Assembly (NCBI GenBank): GCA_003611875.1
Contig: RAYY01000012.1
Coordinates: 1-64,000 of the forward strand
Direction: 5' to 3'
Origin: a bacterium D16-56
GTDB lineage: Bacteria; Bacillota; Clostridia; Lachnospirales; Lachnospiraceae
DNA length: 64,000 nucleotides
The position numbers and the translations under genes are program-made. Position 1 is the stretch's first letter. The number at the start of each line of letters is the position of its first letter. The notes below the pieces were generated by a model. The model saw only the letters and a list, made by a program, of their open reading frames with translations. It was not told the DNA's origin and searched no databases. Below, piece after piece: positions 52,949-60,906 of the stretch.

Positions 52949-54739
52949 TACGGCGCTGATGCCGGAAAAAAGCATACAGAGTCCCGCTCCCAATAGGGTG
53001 GGGAGAAGAATAGAGACCGCGGTCCATTTCCAGGATCCGGTTTCTTTTTTAATTCTTAAAATTGTGGTAAGGCAGGGCCAGTGAAACAGACAGAATATCA
53101 TGGTGCAGACAATCGTAATGCGGGTCCATCCGTGAAAGGCAATCAAGGACGAGACAGGAAAGGCTTCTGTTGTCAGGATAATGGGAATTACCATTTCGCT
53201 GGTAGGAAAAGCCATAAGGAAGGCAAACAGAATACTTCCATTTAGACCCATCAGGCGTCCCGGCGGATCCAGAAAACGAATTACGGAACAAAAGAAGCCC
53301 GGAAAAAAGTATGCGGTCAGCCAGACCGCAGAAACAGTCGGAAGCATCCATGCAAGTGTTCGAAGCAGGGCAGGAAGAACCAGATCCCGCAGGGAGCGAA
53401 GGATCGTTTTATGGACAATGGGACGGCGTAAAGGCGGTAATTCCAGCACAAAGGAAGGAGGGATTCCCCGGAGCAGGGTGTGGGAGAGAAGCCATGACAT
53501 AAACAGGGAGGCTGTGATGCTCAGGAGAATCAGGAGTGTTAATGTCAATGCCGGAACCAGGGAAACAAATACCGGGACAGTCCTGGCGGTTTGCAGGCTG
53601 GTTATGGACGGTTCAGACCAAAACAGCAGTGAGATCATGAACAGCAGAATAGGAAGCTGCCTGCTGCATGGAACAAAGGAATTGGTCAAAATGGCGATCA
53701 GGCGTTCACGGGGGGAGTCAATGGACGCGGATTGACTGATCCCTGCAGCATTGCAGACAAAGCCCATGGCAGTGGTCATGCATTGCTTTGTGCAGCATCG
53801 GCAGCATCGGAAGGCAGGATCCATATGGAACGCAATTCTGGGAAGACAGCCTGCGTCTTCCAACAGGGTAAACAGCAGGAGGAAAACCGTCAGAGGCACC
53901 ATCATCATGAAAATCAGCCAGGAAAGAGAACGGTAAAATCCGTCGGCTATCATGGATATCAGCCAGGGAGGGATGTTCCAGGCTGTCATGGCAGCAAGAA
54001 GCTTTGTTTCCAGCCATATTAAACGGTTGGAAAGCAGGCTTCCAGGCAGAGAAGCGCAGGTTAGGGTCAGCCAGGACAAGCTCAGAAACAGAAAAAACAT
54101 TAAAAAAACTCCCGGGACGGGACTTAAGGTAATCCGGTCTGTAATATCCTGGCACGGACTGTGTTCCGGGCGGGTAAAGCGTACCGTTTCCTTAAAAAGC
54201 TGTTTTGGGCAGAAATCCAGACAGTCATAGTTAAAATGCCGTTCATTGGCATCTCGAATTATCCGGCGGATCTGACCAAAGGAGCGGGGGGAAAGGGCAC
54301 AGCAGCTCAGGACCGGAATCTGCAGTACATCTTCTAATAATTGATAATCAATTTCTATGCCTTTTTTCTCTGCCTCATCGCGGAAATTGATGCAGAGAAT
54401 GACCGGAAGTCGGTTGTCCTTTATATAATCCAGAGAGAGGAGCTTTTTTAACAGGCACAGGTTTTGCTCCAGACAGGCTGGGCTTAGGATCATTAAAAAC
54501 ATATGAAACGGTTTTTTTTCTATCCAGGAAAAGCTGTCGGGGGAATAGATGCCCGGCAGGTCTGTCACCAGATACGTTTGATGGTTCATGGAAAAGCTGC
54601 CCTGTGTTGGGGCTGCTGTTTTTCCGTTCCAGTTTCCTGTATGGCAACGCATGCCGGTGAGACCGTTGAAGATCGTGGTTTTTCCCGTGTTGGGACTGCC
54701 GATGAGAGCAATGGAAAGGTCCGGTCTTTTTTTGTCCAT
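52931..54739 (-). CDS. feoB: Ferrous iron transporter FeoB-like protein
   Basis: A 602-residue protein: N-terminal G domain with G1 GSPNTGKTT, G3 DLPG, and G4-like NFRD, then a membrane domain with about ten helices. The Fe(II) gate region is present as FVPCSRQLP, and the Cys-Asn motif GFVCNAAG is kept. The protein is shorter than E. coli FeoB (773). A dense cysteine cluster (CCRCC and a further Cys) lies in the first gate loop. No FeoA gene adjoins. FeoB imports Fe2+; the gene points to iron uptake under anaerobic conditions. Reverse-strand promoter not identified. Confidence 0.88.
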   Translation of the reverse strand: MDKKRPDLSIALIGSPNTGKTTIFNGLTGMRCHTGNWNGKTAAPTQGSFSMNHQTYLVTDLPGIYSPDSFSWIEKKPFHMFLMILSPACLEQNLCLLKKLLSLDYIKDNRLPVILCINFRDEAEKKGIEIDYQLLEDVLQIPVLSCCALSPRSFGQIRRIIRDANERHFNYDCLDFCPKQLFKETVRFTRPEHSPCQDITDRITLSPVPGVFLMFFLFLSLSWLTLTCASLPGSLLSNRLIWLETKLLAAMTAWNIPPWLISMIADGFYRSLSWLIFMMMVPLTVFLLLFTLLEDAGCLPRIAFHMDPAFRCCRCCTKQCMTTAMGFVCNAAGISQSASIDSPRERLIAILTNSFVPCSRQLPILLFMISLLFWSEPSITSLQTARTVPVFVSLVPALTLTLLILLSITASLFMSWLLSHTLLRGIPPSFVLELPPLRRPIVHKTILRSLRDLVLPALLRTLAWMLPTVSAVWLTAYFFPGFFCSVIRFLDPPGRLMGLNGSILFAFLMAFPTSEMVIPIILTTEAFPVSSLIAFHGWTRITIVCTMIFCLFHWPCLTTILRIKKETGSWKWTAVSILLPTLLGAGLCMLFSGISAVLPFLP

Positions 54740-54935
54740 AAAGAAAAGGCTCCCACTGAAAGAATCTCTTATAAATTAAGTATGCTGAGCAGGTTTGGCA
54801 GGTGCCTGCCTGACAGCAGGCAGACAGAAGCAGATCCCGCCGATATAGTACGGTTCCTTGGAAGGTCGGAGAAGATAATCTGGAAAAGGCTGTAGATTTT
54901 GCCATCGTTCTCCTAGATATTTTCCATCAATTATG

Positions 54936-54944
54936 TGCTATGAT
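54936..54944 (+). promoter_or_regulatory. Extended -10 promoter for the CAP-domain gene
   Basis: TGC followed by TATGAT (54939-54944). -35 not clear. Predicted start about 40 bases before the ATG. Confidence 0.45.
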
Positions 54945-54993
54945 AGTTTTGTAACAGAAATGTAATATTTTTGAAACAGAAGGAGGATATGCC

Positions 54994-55875
54994 ATGAGAA
55001 AATTGCCGTTTTATGTATGCACTGCTATGCTTGCCGTTGGAGCGATGACGAGTACAGCCTATGGTATGACAGCCGGTACGTATAATATTCCAGGAGGAAG
55101 GGCAGTGGTGATAGGCGGAAGCAATGTGGAAGAACTGAAAAATGTGTTAGGACAGATTCAGGGCAGCCTTGGTGGCTCCTGCTCTGGAAATGCATTTTCA
55201 GGAGGGAACAATCTGTATGGATGCGGCGGAACCTTCGGAAGCGGGGATTTCGGGAGCAATGGATGCGGGAGCAGCTGGTCCTGTGGGAATAACGGATGCG
55301 CAGATAACGGTTTTTGGGGAAATAATGGATGCGCAGATAATAATTCCTGTGGAAACGGGGCATGGGCAGATGGTACAAATAAGCCCGATGTGCCGGATAA
55401 TTCCGGAAAACCGAGCATACCGGTACAACCAGGCGGTTCCGATAAGCCGGATGTCTCAGACAAGGTAGAACCGGAAAATCCGGGACAAGGGACTACCCAG
55501 GATGCATATGCGGCGCAGGTGGTGAAATTAGTGAATGAGGAGCGGGCCAAGGCAGGACTTTCTGCCCTTACGGTACATACAGGGGCAGAAAGCGCAGCCA
55601 TGGTGCGGGCCAAGGAGATTGAGAGAAGCTTTTCCCACACTCGTCCGGACGGCAGCAGCTTTTACACGGCTCTCCAGGCAGCAGGGATTCGTTATCAGTC
55701 AGCGGGGGAAAATATTGCCTATGGACAGACAAGCCCTGCGCAGGTTATGGATTCCTGGATGAACAGTTCCGGGCACAGAGCCAATATTTTAAACGCAAAT
55801 TATGATTCTATCGCAGTAGCTCATTACCAGAATGGGTCAGGGGTAGATTATTGGGTACAGTTGTTCCTGAAATAA
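54994..55875 (+). CDS. Secreted CAP-domain protein with Cys/Asn/Gly-rich linker
   Basis: A 293-residue exported protein. Signal peptide (about 1-24: KLPFYVCTAMLAVGAMTSTAYG), then an odd low-complexity stretch (about 50-125) made of repeating Gly, Asn, Cys and Trp units such as CGNNGCADN and WGNNGCADN, then a Pro-rich linker (about 128-160), and a C-terminal CAP (SCP/PR-1, YkwD-like) domain: VVKLVNEERAKAGLSALTV, SFSHTRPDGSSFYTAL, SAGENIAYG, NSSGHRANILN. The CAP conserved His and Glu residues are present. AAGGAGG precedes the ATG. The Cys-rich repeats may cross-link or bind metal; function unknown. Confidence 0.9.
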   Translation: MRKLPFYVCTAMLAVGAMTSTAYGMTAGTYNIPGGRAVVIGGSNVEELKNVLGQIQGSLGGSCSGNAFSGGNNLYGCGGTFGSGDFGSNGCGSSWSCGNNGCADNGFWGNNGCADNNSCGNGAWADGTNKPDVPDNSGKPSIPVQPGGSDKPDVSDKVEPENPGQGTTQDAYAAQVVKLVNEERAKAGLSALTVHTGAESAAMVRAKEIERSFSHTRPDGSSFYTALQAAGIRYQSAGENIAYGQTSPAQVMDSWMNSSGHRANILNANYDSIAVAHYQNGSGVDYWVQLFLK

Positions 55876-55900
55876 ATTTTGCGGACACTTTGCGTCATAA

Positions 55901-55945
55901 GGTATGGCTCCGGCAGCAGGCGTTTCTGCAGTCGGGGCCATAACC
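55901..55945. terminator. Possible bidirectional hairpin after the CAP gene
   Basis: GGTATGGCTCCGGCAG and its imperfect complement up to ATAACC (55945) form a stem of about 15 pairs with bulges, between convergent gene ends. No long T-run. Low-moderate confidence. Confidence 0.4.
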
Positions 55946-55954
55946 CATAGTTTG

Positions 55955-56758
55955 TTACCAGTCTACTACCTGATTAATGATATTTTGCTGTTCTGTGCTG
56001 GTTTTTCTCAGATATATCCGAGTGGTCTCAATGCTTTCATGACCCATTAAGTCTGCTAACATGGAGATATCGTTATATCGCTCCAGAAAGCTTTTGGCAA
56101 AACGGTGACGGAAGGAATGGGGATAGATCACGGCCGGATCCAGCCCGTATTGAACGGCAAATTTTTTCAGCTGTCCGGCAATTCCGCGGGAGGTGATCCG
56201 GTCTCCGAATTTGTTCACAAAAATAAAGCCGCTTTGCCTGTCGTTTTCCGAAAGCCATTGAAGGGCTTCTTTTTTTAAGCTGGAGGGAATATAAATTCTG
56301 CGCAGCTTTCCGCCTTTAGAATAAAGGTCCAGGTATCCGATTTTTACATGCTCTGTTTTGATCTGAACCAATTCGCTGACCCTGGCGCCGGTAGCAGCCA
56401 GAAAACGCACGACAAAATACCAATACATTTCTCCGTCCTGCCTGAGCCGGTTTTTGAAATAAAGATAATCCGCCTCGCTGATCACATTTTCGAGGAAAGG
56501 CTTTTGCTGCACCTTCACGGTGGTCAGCTTCCATTTTTCCTTTTGGATGCTTTCCAGATAGCAGTTCATGGCTCGGATCCGAAGGTTCACGGTTTGAGGC
56601 TTGTAATTTTCAATCAGATAAATTTTGTAATCGCGGAGATTTTTTCGGGTGAGGCTGCCGTATCGATTATTGTACTGGTTGACTGTGTACACATACGAAA
56701 TAATGGTGTTTTGTGACAAATTCTGTTCCTTCAAATAATCTTCAAATGTTTCCGTCAT
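55955..56758 (-). CDS. Tyrosine recombinase (integrase family)
   Basis: A 267-residue XerC/D-like site-specific recombinase. The N-terminal SAM-like core-binding domain (LSQNTIISYVYTVNQY) is followed by a complete catalytic domain: Arg126 (GARVSEL), Lys148, His214 and Arg217 (HSFRHRF), His240 (GHESIETT) and nucleophile Tyr249 (TRIYL). It stands alone without phage or transposon genes, so it may invert or integrate a nearby piece. An inverted repeat lies just upstream (56792-56832). Ribosome site AAAGGAG on the reverse strand. It is shorter than Xer (about 300). Confidence 0.92.
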   Translation of the reverse strand: MTETFEDYLKEQNLSQNTIISYVYTVNQYNNRYGSLTRKNLRDYKIYLIENYKPQTVNLRIRAMNCYLESIQKEKWKLTTVKVQQKPFLENVISEADYLYFKNRLRQDGEMYWYFVVRFLAATGARVSELVQIKTEHVKIGYLDLYSKGGKLRRIYIPSSLKKEALQWLSENDRQSGFIFVNKFGDRITSRGIAGQLKKFAVQYGLDPAVIYPHSFRHRFAKSFLERYNDISMLADLMGHESIETTRIYLRKTSTEQQNIINQVVDW

Positions 56759-56791
56759 AGTAAATTCTCCTTTGTATTATAGTATTTTAGA

Positions 56792-56832
56792 CGATATACC
56801 AGTGGGATTTTCTGAACTCAGATAGTATATCG
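56792..56832. repeat. Inverted repeat upstream of the recombinase gene
   Basis: CGATATAC (56792-56799) and GTATATCG (56825-56832) are perfect inverted copies with a 25-base spacer, within 75 bases of the recombinase start. Could be arm or operator sites for it. A T-run (CCCTTTTT) follows, so a terminator reading is also possible. Confidence 0.45.
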
Positions 56833-56984
56833 CCCTTTTTATTGTACAATTAGAATAGGTGAAAAATACAACTAAATATGGTAATAAATGGAAAAAATTA
56901 TATAGTTTTCCATGGGTATGAAATATGATATATTGATTGTGAAATACATACTTGATACAAAAGAGAAAGGAAGTACAGAAGATT

Positions 56985-58871
56985 ATGGGAAAAATTACGC
57001 TTTTGGTTTCCAGAGAAGAAATGCTTCATCAGGCCCACAACATTTTGCAGGAGAAAAAATATAAGATAAGGGATATGCGGGTAATTGATACATCTTCTGC
57101 AGTTACGGAAGCGCGGCGGTCGATCAGCGAAGGCGCTTCGATTATCATTGCCAGGGGACTTCAGGCATCTTTGATTAAACAGTATACCGATATTCCTGTG
57201 GTGGAGATTGTGCTGACTGCCCAGGAAATGGCCCTTTTGGTAACTCGGGCCAAGCAGATTGTAAAGAAACCGAAACCCATGATTGCAGTCGTGGGCTTTT
57301 ATAATATGTTTTGTGACATGTCTTATTTTGACGAGCTGTATGGGATCGTCCTGCAGACGTATTATGTCAGGCAGGGGAGTGAGCTGGAGGGCGCTGTGGA
57401 GGAGGCGGTAAAGCAGGGCGCTGATCTGATCATTGGAGGAGACCTGGCTGTGTCAAAGGCCACAAAGGCAGGAGTGCCATCCCTATTTTTGTCCATGACA
57501 GAGGATTCTCTGCGTCAGGCATTTGCTATGGCAGAGCGGATGGACTATGCGGTCAGTGTGGAAAAGAAGACGGCAGCTCAGCTGGAAACCCTGCTGGATT
57601 ATTCTTATAACGGCGTGATCCGTTTAGACGGAGCAGGGAGCATTACGGCTGTAAACCCTCTGATGGAGGATATGATGGGGAAAACCTGGCAGGAGCTGAA
57701 GGGGGTGGATATTCGGGATGCAGCCCCTCAAATCAAGGAGGAGGAACTAAAGCGGGTTTTGGAGGACGGAGAGGAGTATTCCTTGTTTTTAGAATGGGGC
57801 AGAGGCTCTGTGTTTGCAGTTATGGCTCCGGTGCTTTATGAGGAACGGGTGGACGGCGTGATCATTACCTGTCACAAGGTGAAGAAAAGGCCTGTGCCTT
57901 CCCTGCAGAAAGGCGGTTTGGGAAAGAGTCTGCCGCCCTTGGTACGGTTTGAGGACATTTTACAGCAGTCGGAAGCCATGCAGAAATGTGTGCATCTGGC
58001 ACGGCTGTACGCATTGTCCAAACAGCCGGTGGTACTGATGGGGGAGCCAGGGACAGAGAAGAGAATGCTGGCGGAGGCGATTCACAACAGCAGCAGCCGG
58101 GGAAATGCCCCGTTTTTGGATGTTCCCTGTGCAGGACTGACGGGGGAGGCACAGAGAGTCATGATTTTTGGGGAGCGGGGGGCTGTTTTGCAGGTCAACA
58201 GCGGTTCCCTGCTGATTCAGGATGCCCAGGAGCTGACTCCGGACAATCAGTATCGGCTGTATCAGCTGATTCGGTTTCGGGTTTGCCATGGCACAGATAT
58301 TGCAAGCCTGCGCCGGGCGGATGTGCGGGTGATGACAACGTTAGAGAAACCCCCGTCTGTACTGATGGCGGAGGGGAGACTGCGGCAGGATTTGGGCTAT
58401 CTTCTGTCCGGCTTAGAGCTGACAGTGCCGCCGCTGCGGGAACGGGCAGAGGATCTGCAGAAGAAGCTGGAGGATACGGTGAGAGCGTGCTGTGAACGCT
58501 ATTTGCGGTATCATGTGCTGACGGCCGGGGCAAAGAGGATGCTGCTGGATTATTCCTGGAAAGGAAATTTGTTTCAGATCGAGAGCTTCTGTGACCGGCT
58601 GATTCTGACGGCAAAGAAAAGGTCTGTGGATGAGATTGCGGTGAGAAGGCTTTTAGACGAGCTGTATCCGGAGACGACAGACGAGATGGCTGGTAAGGAA
58701 GAAGCAGAGCCGTTTGGAGGAAATCTGGAGGCTAAGAGGATTGCAGATACGCTTAAAAAATATGGAGGAAATCGGGAAAAAACAGCAAAGGCGCTGGGGA
58801 TCAGCAAGGCGACACTGTGGAGACACAGAAAGAAATATGGGATCGAGTGGAAGGGAGAGGAGAATGATTAG
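56985..58871 (+). CDS. PrpR-type regulator with degenerate AAA+ domain
   Basis: A 628-residue regulator: N-terminal PrpR sensor (about 1-190, KITLLVSREEMLHQA; IPVVEIVLTAQEM), PAS-like domain (about 205-305, LLDYSYNGVIRLDGAGSITAVNPLMEDMMGKTWQEL), central AAA+ (about 330-540) and Fis-type HTH (NREKTAKALGISKATLWRHRKKYG). In the ATPase, Walker A reads GEPGTEKRM instead of GExGTGKE, and the loop GAFTGA that contacts sigma-54 is absent (sequence goes from IFGERGAV straight to NSGSLLIQDAQEL). No sigma-54 -24/-12 site is visible around 59 kb. So it probably does not act as a sigma-54 activator. MGKITLL at 56985 is the chosen start over TTG 56952. Confidence 0.88.
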   Translation: MGKITLLVSREEMLHQAHNILQEKKYKIRDMRVIDTSSAVTEARRSISEGASIIIARGLQASLIKQYTDIPVVEIVLTAQEMALLVTRAKQIVKKPKPMIAVVGFYNMFCDMSYFDELYGIVLQTYYVRQGSELEGAVEEAVKQGADLIIGGDLAVSKATKAGVPSLFLSMTEDSLRQAFAMAERMDYAVSVEKKTAAQLETLLDYSYNGVIRLDGAGSITAVNPLMEDMMGKTWQELKGVDIRDAAPQIKEEELKRVLEDGEEYSLFLEWGRGSVFAVMAPVLYEERVDGVIITCHKVKKRPVPSLQKGGLGKSLPPLVRFEDILQQSEAMQKCVHLARLYALSKQPVVLMGEPGTEKRMLAEAIHNSSSRGNAPFLDVPCAGLTGEAQRVMIFGERGAVLQVNSGSLLIQDAQELTPDNQYRLYQLIRFRVCHGTDIASLRRADVRVMTTLEKPPSVLMAEGRLRQDLGYLLSGLELTVPPLRERAEDLQKKLEDTVRACCERYLRYHVLTAGAKRMLLDYSWKGNLFQIESFCDRLILTAKKRSVDEIAVRRLLDELYPETTDEMAGKEEAEPFGGNLEAKRIADTLKKYGGNREKTAKALGISKATLWRHRKKYGIEWKGEEND

Positions 58872-58916
58872 AAGATGAAATATGAAACAAAATTGATATG
58901 AATATGAAATGAATGC

Positions 58917-58955
58917 AAGGAATATCGTTTCAGACATTGAAATGATATTCCTTTT
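58917..58955 (+). terminator. Terminator after the regulator gene
   Basis: AAGGAATATC-G-TTTCA (58917-58932) pairs with TGAAA-T-GATATTCCTT (58938-58953) in a 16-bp stem with one G-U pair, followed by TT. Confidence 0.75.
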
Positions 58956-58992
58956 GTATTAAAATTTCCCGGGGATTCATGGATTTCGTCAA

Positions 58993-59021
58993 TAGCCAGA
59001 AGGGAGAAAATTTTTTATAAT
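58993..59021 (+). promoter_or_regulatory. Promoter of the tartronate semialdehyde reductase gene
   Basis: TAGCCA (58993-58998), 17-base spacer, TATAAT (59016-59021). A sigma-70-type promoter. Confidence 0.55.
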
Positions 59022-59107
59022 GCAGACATCCATTCTGATTCAAGAAGCGGCGCCTTTGAGGAGCCAGGTTTAAGAATCAGAAAATAAAGAAAGGCGAGGG
59101 AAAAGTA

Positions 59108-59836
59108 ATGAAGGTTGGATTTATTGGATTGGGGATCATGGGAAGGCCGATGGCAAAGAACCTGGTAAAAGCAGGTCACGATGTGGTAGTGTTTGACTTT
59201 AATAAGGAGGCTGTGGAGGATCTGGTATCCTGCGGAGCATCTTCTGCGGAAAACGGCAAGGAGGTGGCGTCTCAGGTTGAAGTGGTGATTACCATGGTTC
59301 CTAATTCTCCTCATGTCAGGAGTGCCGTGCTGGGCAAGGACGGTGTGGCTGAGGGCGCAAGACCAGGGCTTGTGCTGATTGACAAGTATTATGATATGCT
59401 GATGTTGATGGCCGGCTCTGTTGTATATGTAGGGGAGCTGGGATCCGGCAATGTGGCAAAGCTGGCCAACCAGATCGTGGTTGCAGTAAATATTGCCGCA
59501 GTTTCCGAGGCGCTGACCTTTGCTAAGAAGGCAGGCACGGATCCGGAGCTGGTATATCAGGCTATCCGGGGCGGACTGGCAGGCTCTACGGTTATGGATG
59601 CCAAGGCTCCCATGATTCTGGCAAGAAACTTTAAGCCGGGCTTCCGCATTGAGCTGCACATTAAGGATCTGAATAACGCGCTGAATGCTGCCCATGCGAT
59701 CAGCTCTCCTGTCCCGCTGACCGGACAGTTAATGGAGATCATGCAGGGGCTGAAGGCAGACGGATATGAGAAAGAGGATCATTCCAGCATTGTAAAATAT
59801 TATGAGAAGATCGCAAATACTACGGTAGAGTCATAA
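59108..59836 (+). pseudogene. garR: 2-hydroxy-3-oxopropionate reductase with internal deletion
   Basis: A reading frame of 242 residues matching tartronate semialdehyde reductase at both ends: VGFIGLGIMGRPMAKNL (NAD(P) site), ITMVPNSPHV, then jumping from PGLVLID to KYYDMLMLMAGSVVYVG, and continuing GNVAKLANQ (catalytic Lys), GGLAGSTVMDAKAPM, FKPGFRIELHIKDL. Compared with E. coli GarR from memory (294 residues) exactly 52 residues are missing, including DAPVSGG, the substrate-site motif. The frame is unbroken, so a shortened protein could be made, but it should be inactive. AAGGCGAGGG precedes the ATG. See findings for alternative explanations. Confidence 0.8.
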
Positions 59837-59865
59837 TACGGCAGGATTTCAGAAAGGAGCAGGGT

Positions 59866-60768
59866 ATGAATACGGATTTTATTAAGGGTGTGGTAGTTCC
59901 CATCTTAACTCCGATTGACGCCGAGGAAAGAATCCATGAAAGGAAGCTTCGTGAGCAGGTGGATTATGTGATTGAAGGCGGAGTTTTAGGAATTCTGGCA
60001 TTTGGAAGCAACGGCGAGTTCTATGTCATCGAGGAGGATGAGATGGAGCGGGGCTTAAAGATCATGGTGGATCAGGCTGCCGGGCGGGTTCCGGTATATT
60101 TTGGAATCGGCGCCATCAGCACAAGGAAATGTGTCCGTCTGGCTAAGATGGCGGAGGCTAACGGTGCGGCAGGCATCTCGATTCTGCAGCCCATGTTCTT
60201 AAAGCCCACGGAGGCAGAGCTTTACCTGCACTTTAAGACCATTGCAGAGGCGGTTCCCAAAATCCCGGTGCTTTTGTATAACAACCCCGGGCGGGTGGGA
60301 TATACCATGTCCGGCAATCTGGTGGAACGGCTGGCCCATGAGGTGAACAACATTGTGGGGATGAAGGATACCAGCGGAGATATTACCTAGACTGCAGAAT
60401 TTATCCGAAGAACCAGAGATGTGGACTTTAAGGTGTTTGGAGGAAAGGATACTTTGCTGTATGCATCCATGTGCCACGGAGCCGTGGGCGGGGTCTGCAC
60501 GGCGGCTAACTTTATGCCGGAGCTGATTACGGATGTGTACAATAAATTTGTGGCCGGTGATTGGAAAGGGTCTTTGGAAGCGCAGTTTAAGCTGAATCCG
60601 GTTCGTCTGTCTATGGATGGGGCAAGCTTCCCGGTGGCGGCAAAGGATATGGCAAATTTAAGGGGCAGGGATATTGGCGCACCTTATACGCCGAATCTGG
60701 CGACTCCGGAGGGACCGGTATTAGAAAAGATCAAGACAGAGATGAAAAATGCAGGCTTGATCGGATAG
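59866..60768 (+). pseudogene. DHDPS/NanA family lyase interrupted by an amber codon
   Basis: One frame of 300 codons encodes a complete dihydrodipicolinate synthase-type lyase, except that codon 175 (60388-60390) is TAG. Before it: KGVVVPILTPIDAEERIHE, GSNGEFYV, LYNNPGRVG (Tyr) and the Schiff-base Lys167 in VGMKDTSGD. After it the same frame runs TAEFIRRTRDVDFKVFGG, GAVGGVCTAANF, up to the natural stop at 60768. The product as read is 174 residues and lacks the C-terminal third. Substrate is unknown; neighbours suggest a 2-keto acid such as a deoxyglucarate or tartronate semialdehyde-forming pathway. Confidence 0.85.
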
Positions 60769-60831
60769 ATAGTGAATGATTATAAAAGCTGGTATGGCAT
60801 GCTCATACCGGCAGCGAGCCGGCATTCCTCC

Positions 60832-60860
60832 TGGACATTTGCCGGCTTGTTGTATATAAT
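60832..60860 (+). promoter_or_regulatory. Promoter of the glycerate kinase gene
   Basis: TGGACA (60832-60837), 17-base spacer, perfect TATAAT (60855-60860), within the gap after the broken lyase. Confidence 0.65.
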
Positions 60861-60906
60861 AAATAGAATGCTGCACTGCTTTTTGACAGTGCGGGAAGGA
60901 GAGGCT

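Noticed and set aside
58872-59107. Sigma-54 promoter for the garR locus
   Set aside because: No GG-N10-GC -24/-12 element was found; a sigma-70 type TATAAT is present, and the nearby regulator lacks GAFTGA.
60388-60390. TAG as pyrrolysine codon
   Set aside because: Pyrrolysine is known from methylamine methyltransferases and a few others, not from DHDPS lyases, and no pyl gene is in the window. A plain nonsense mutation is simpler.
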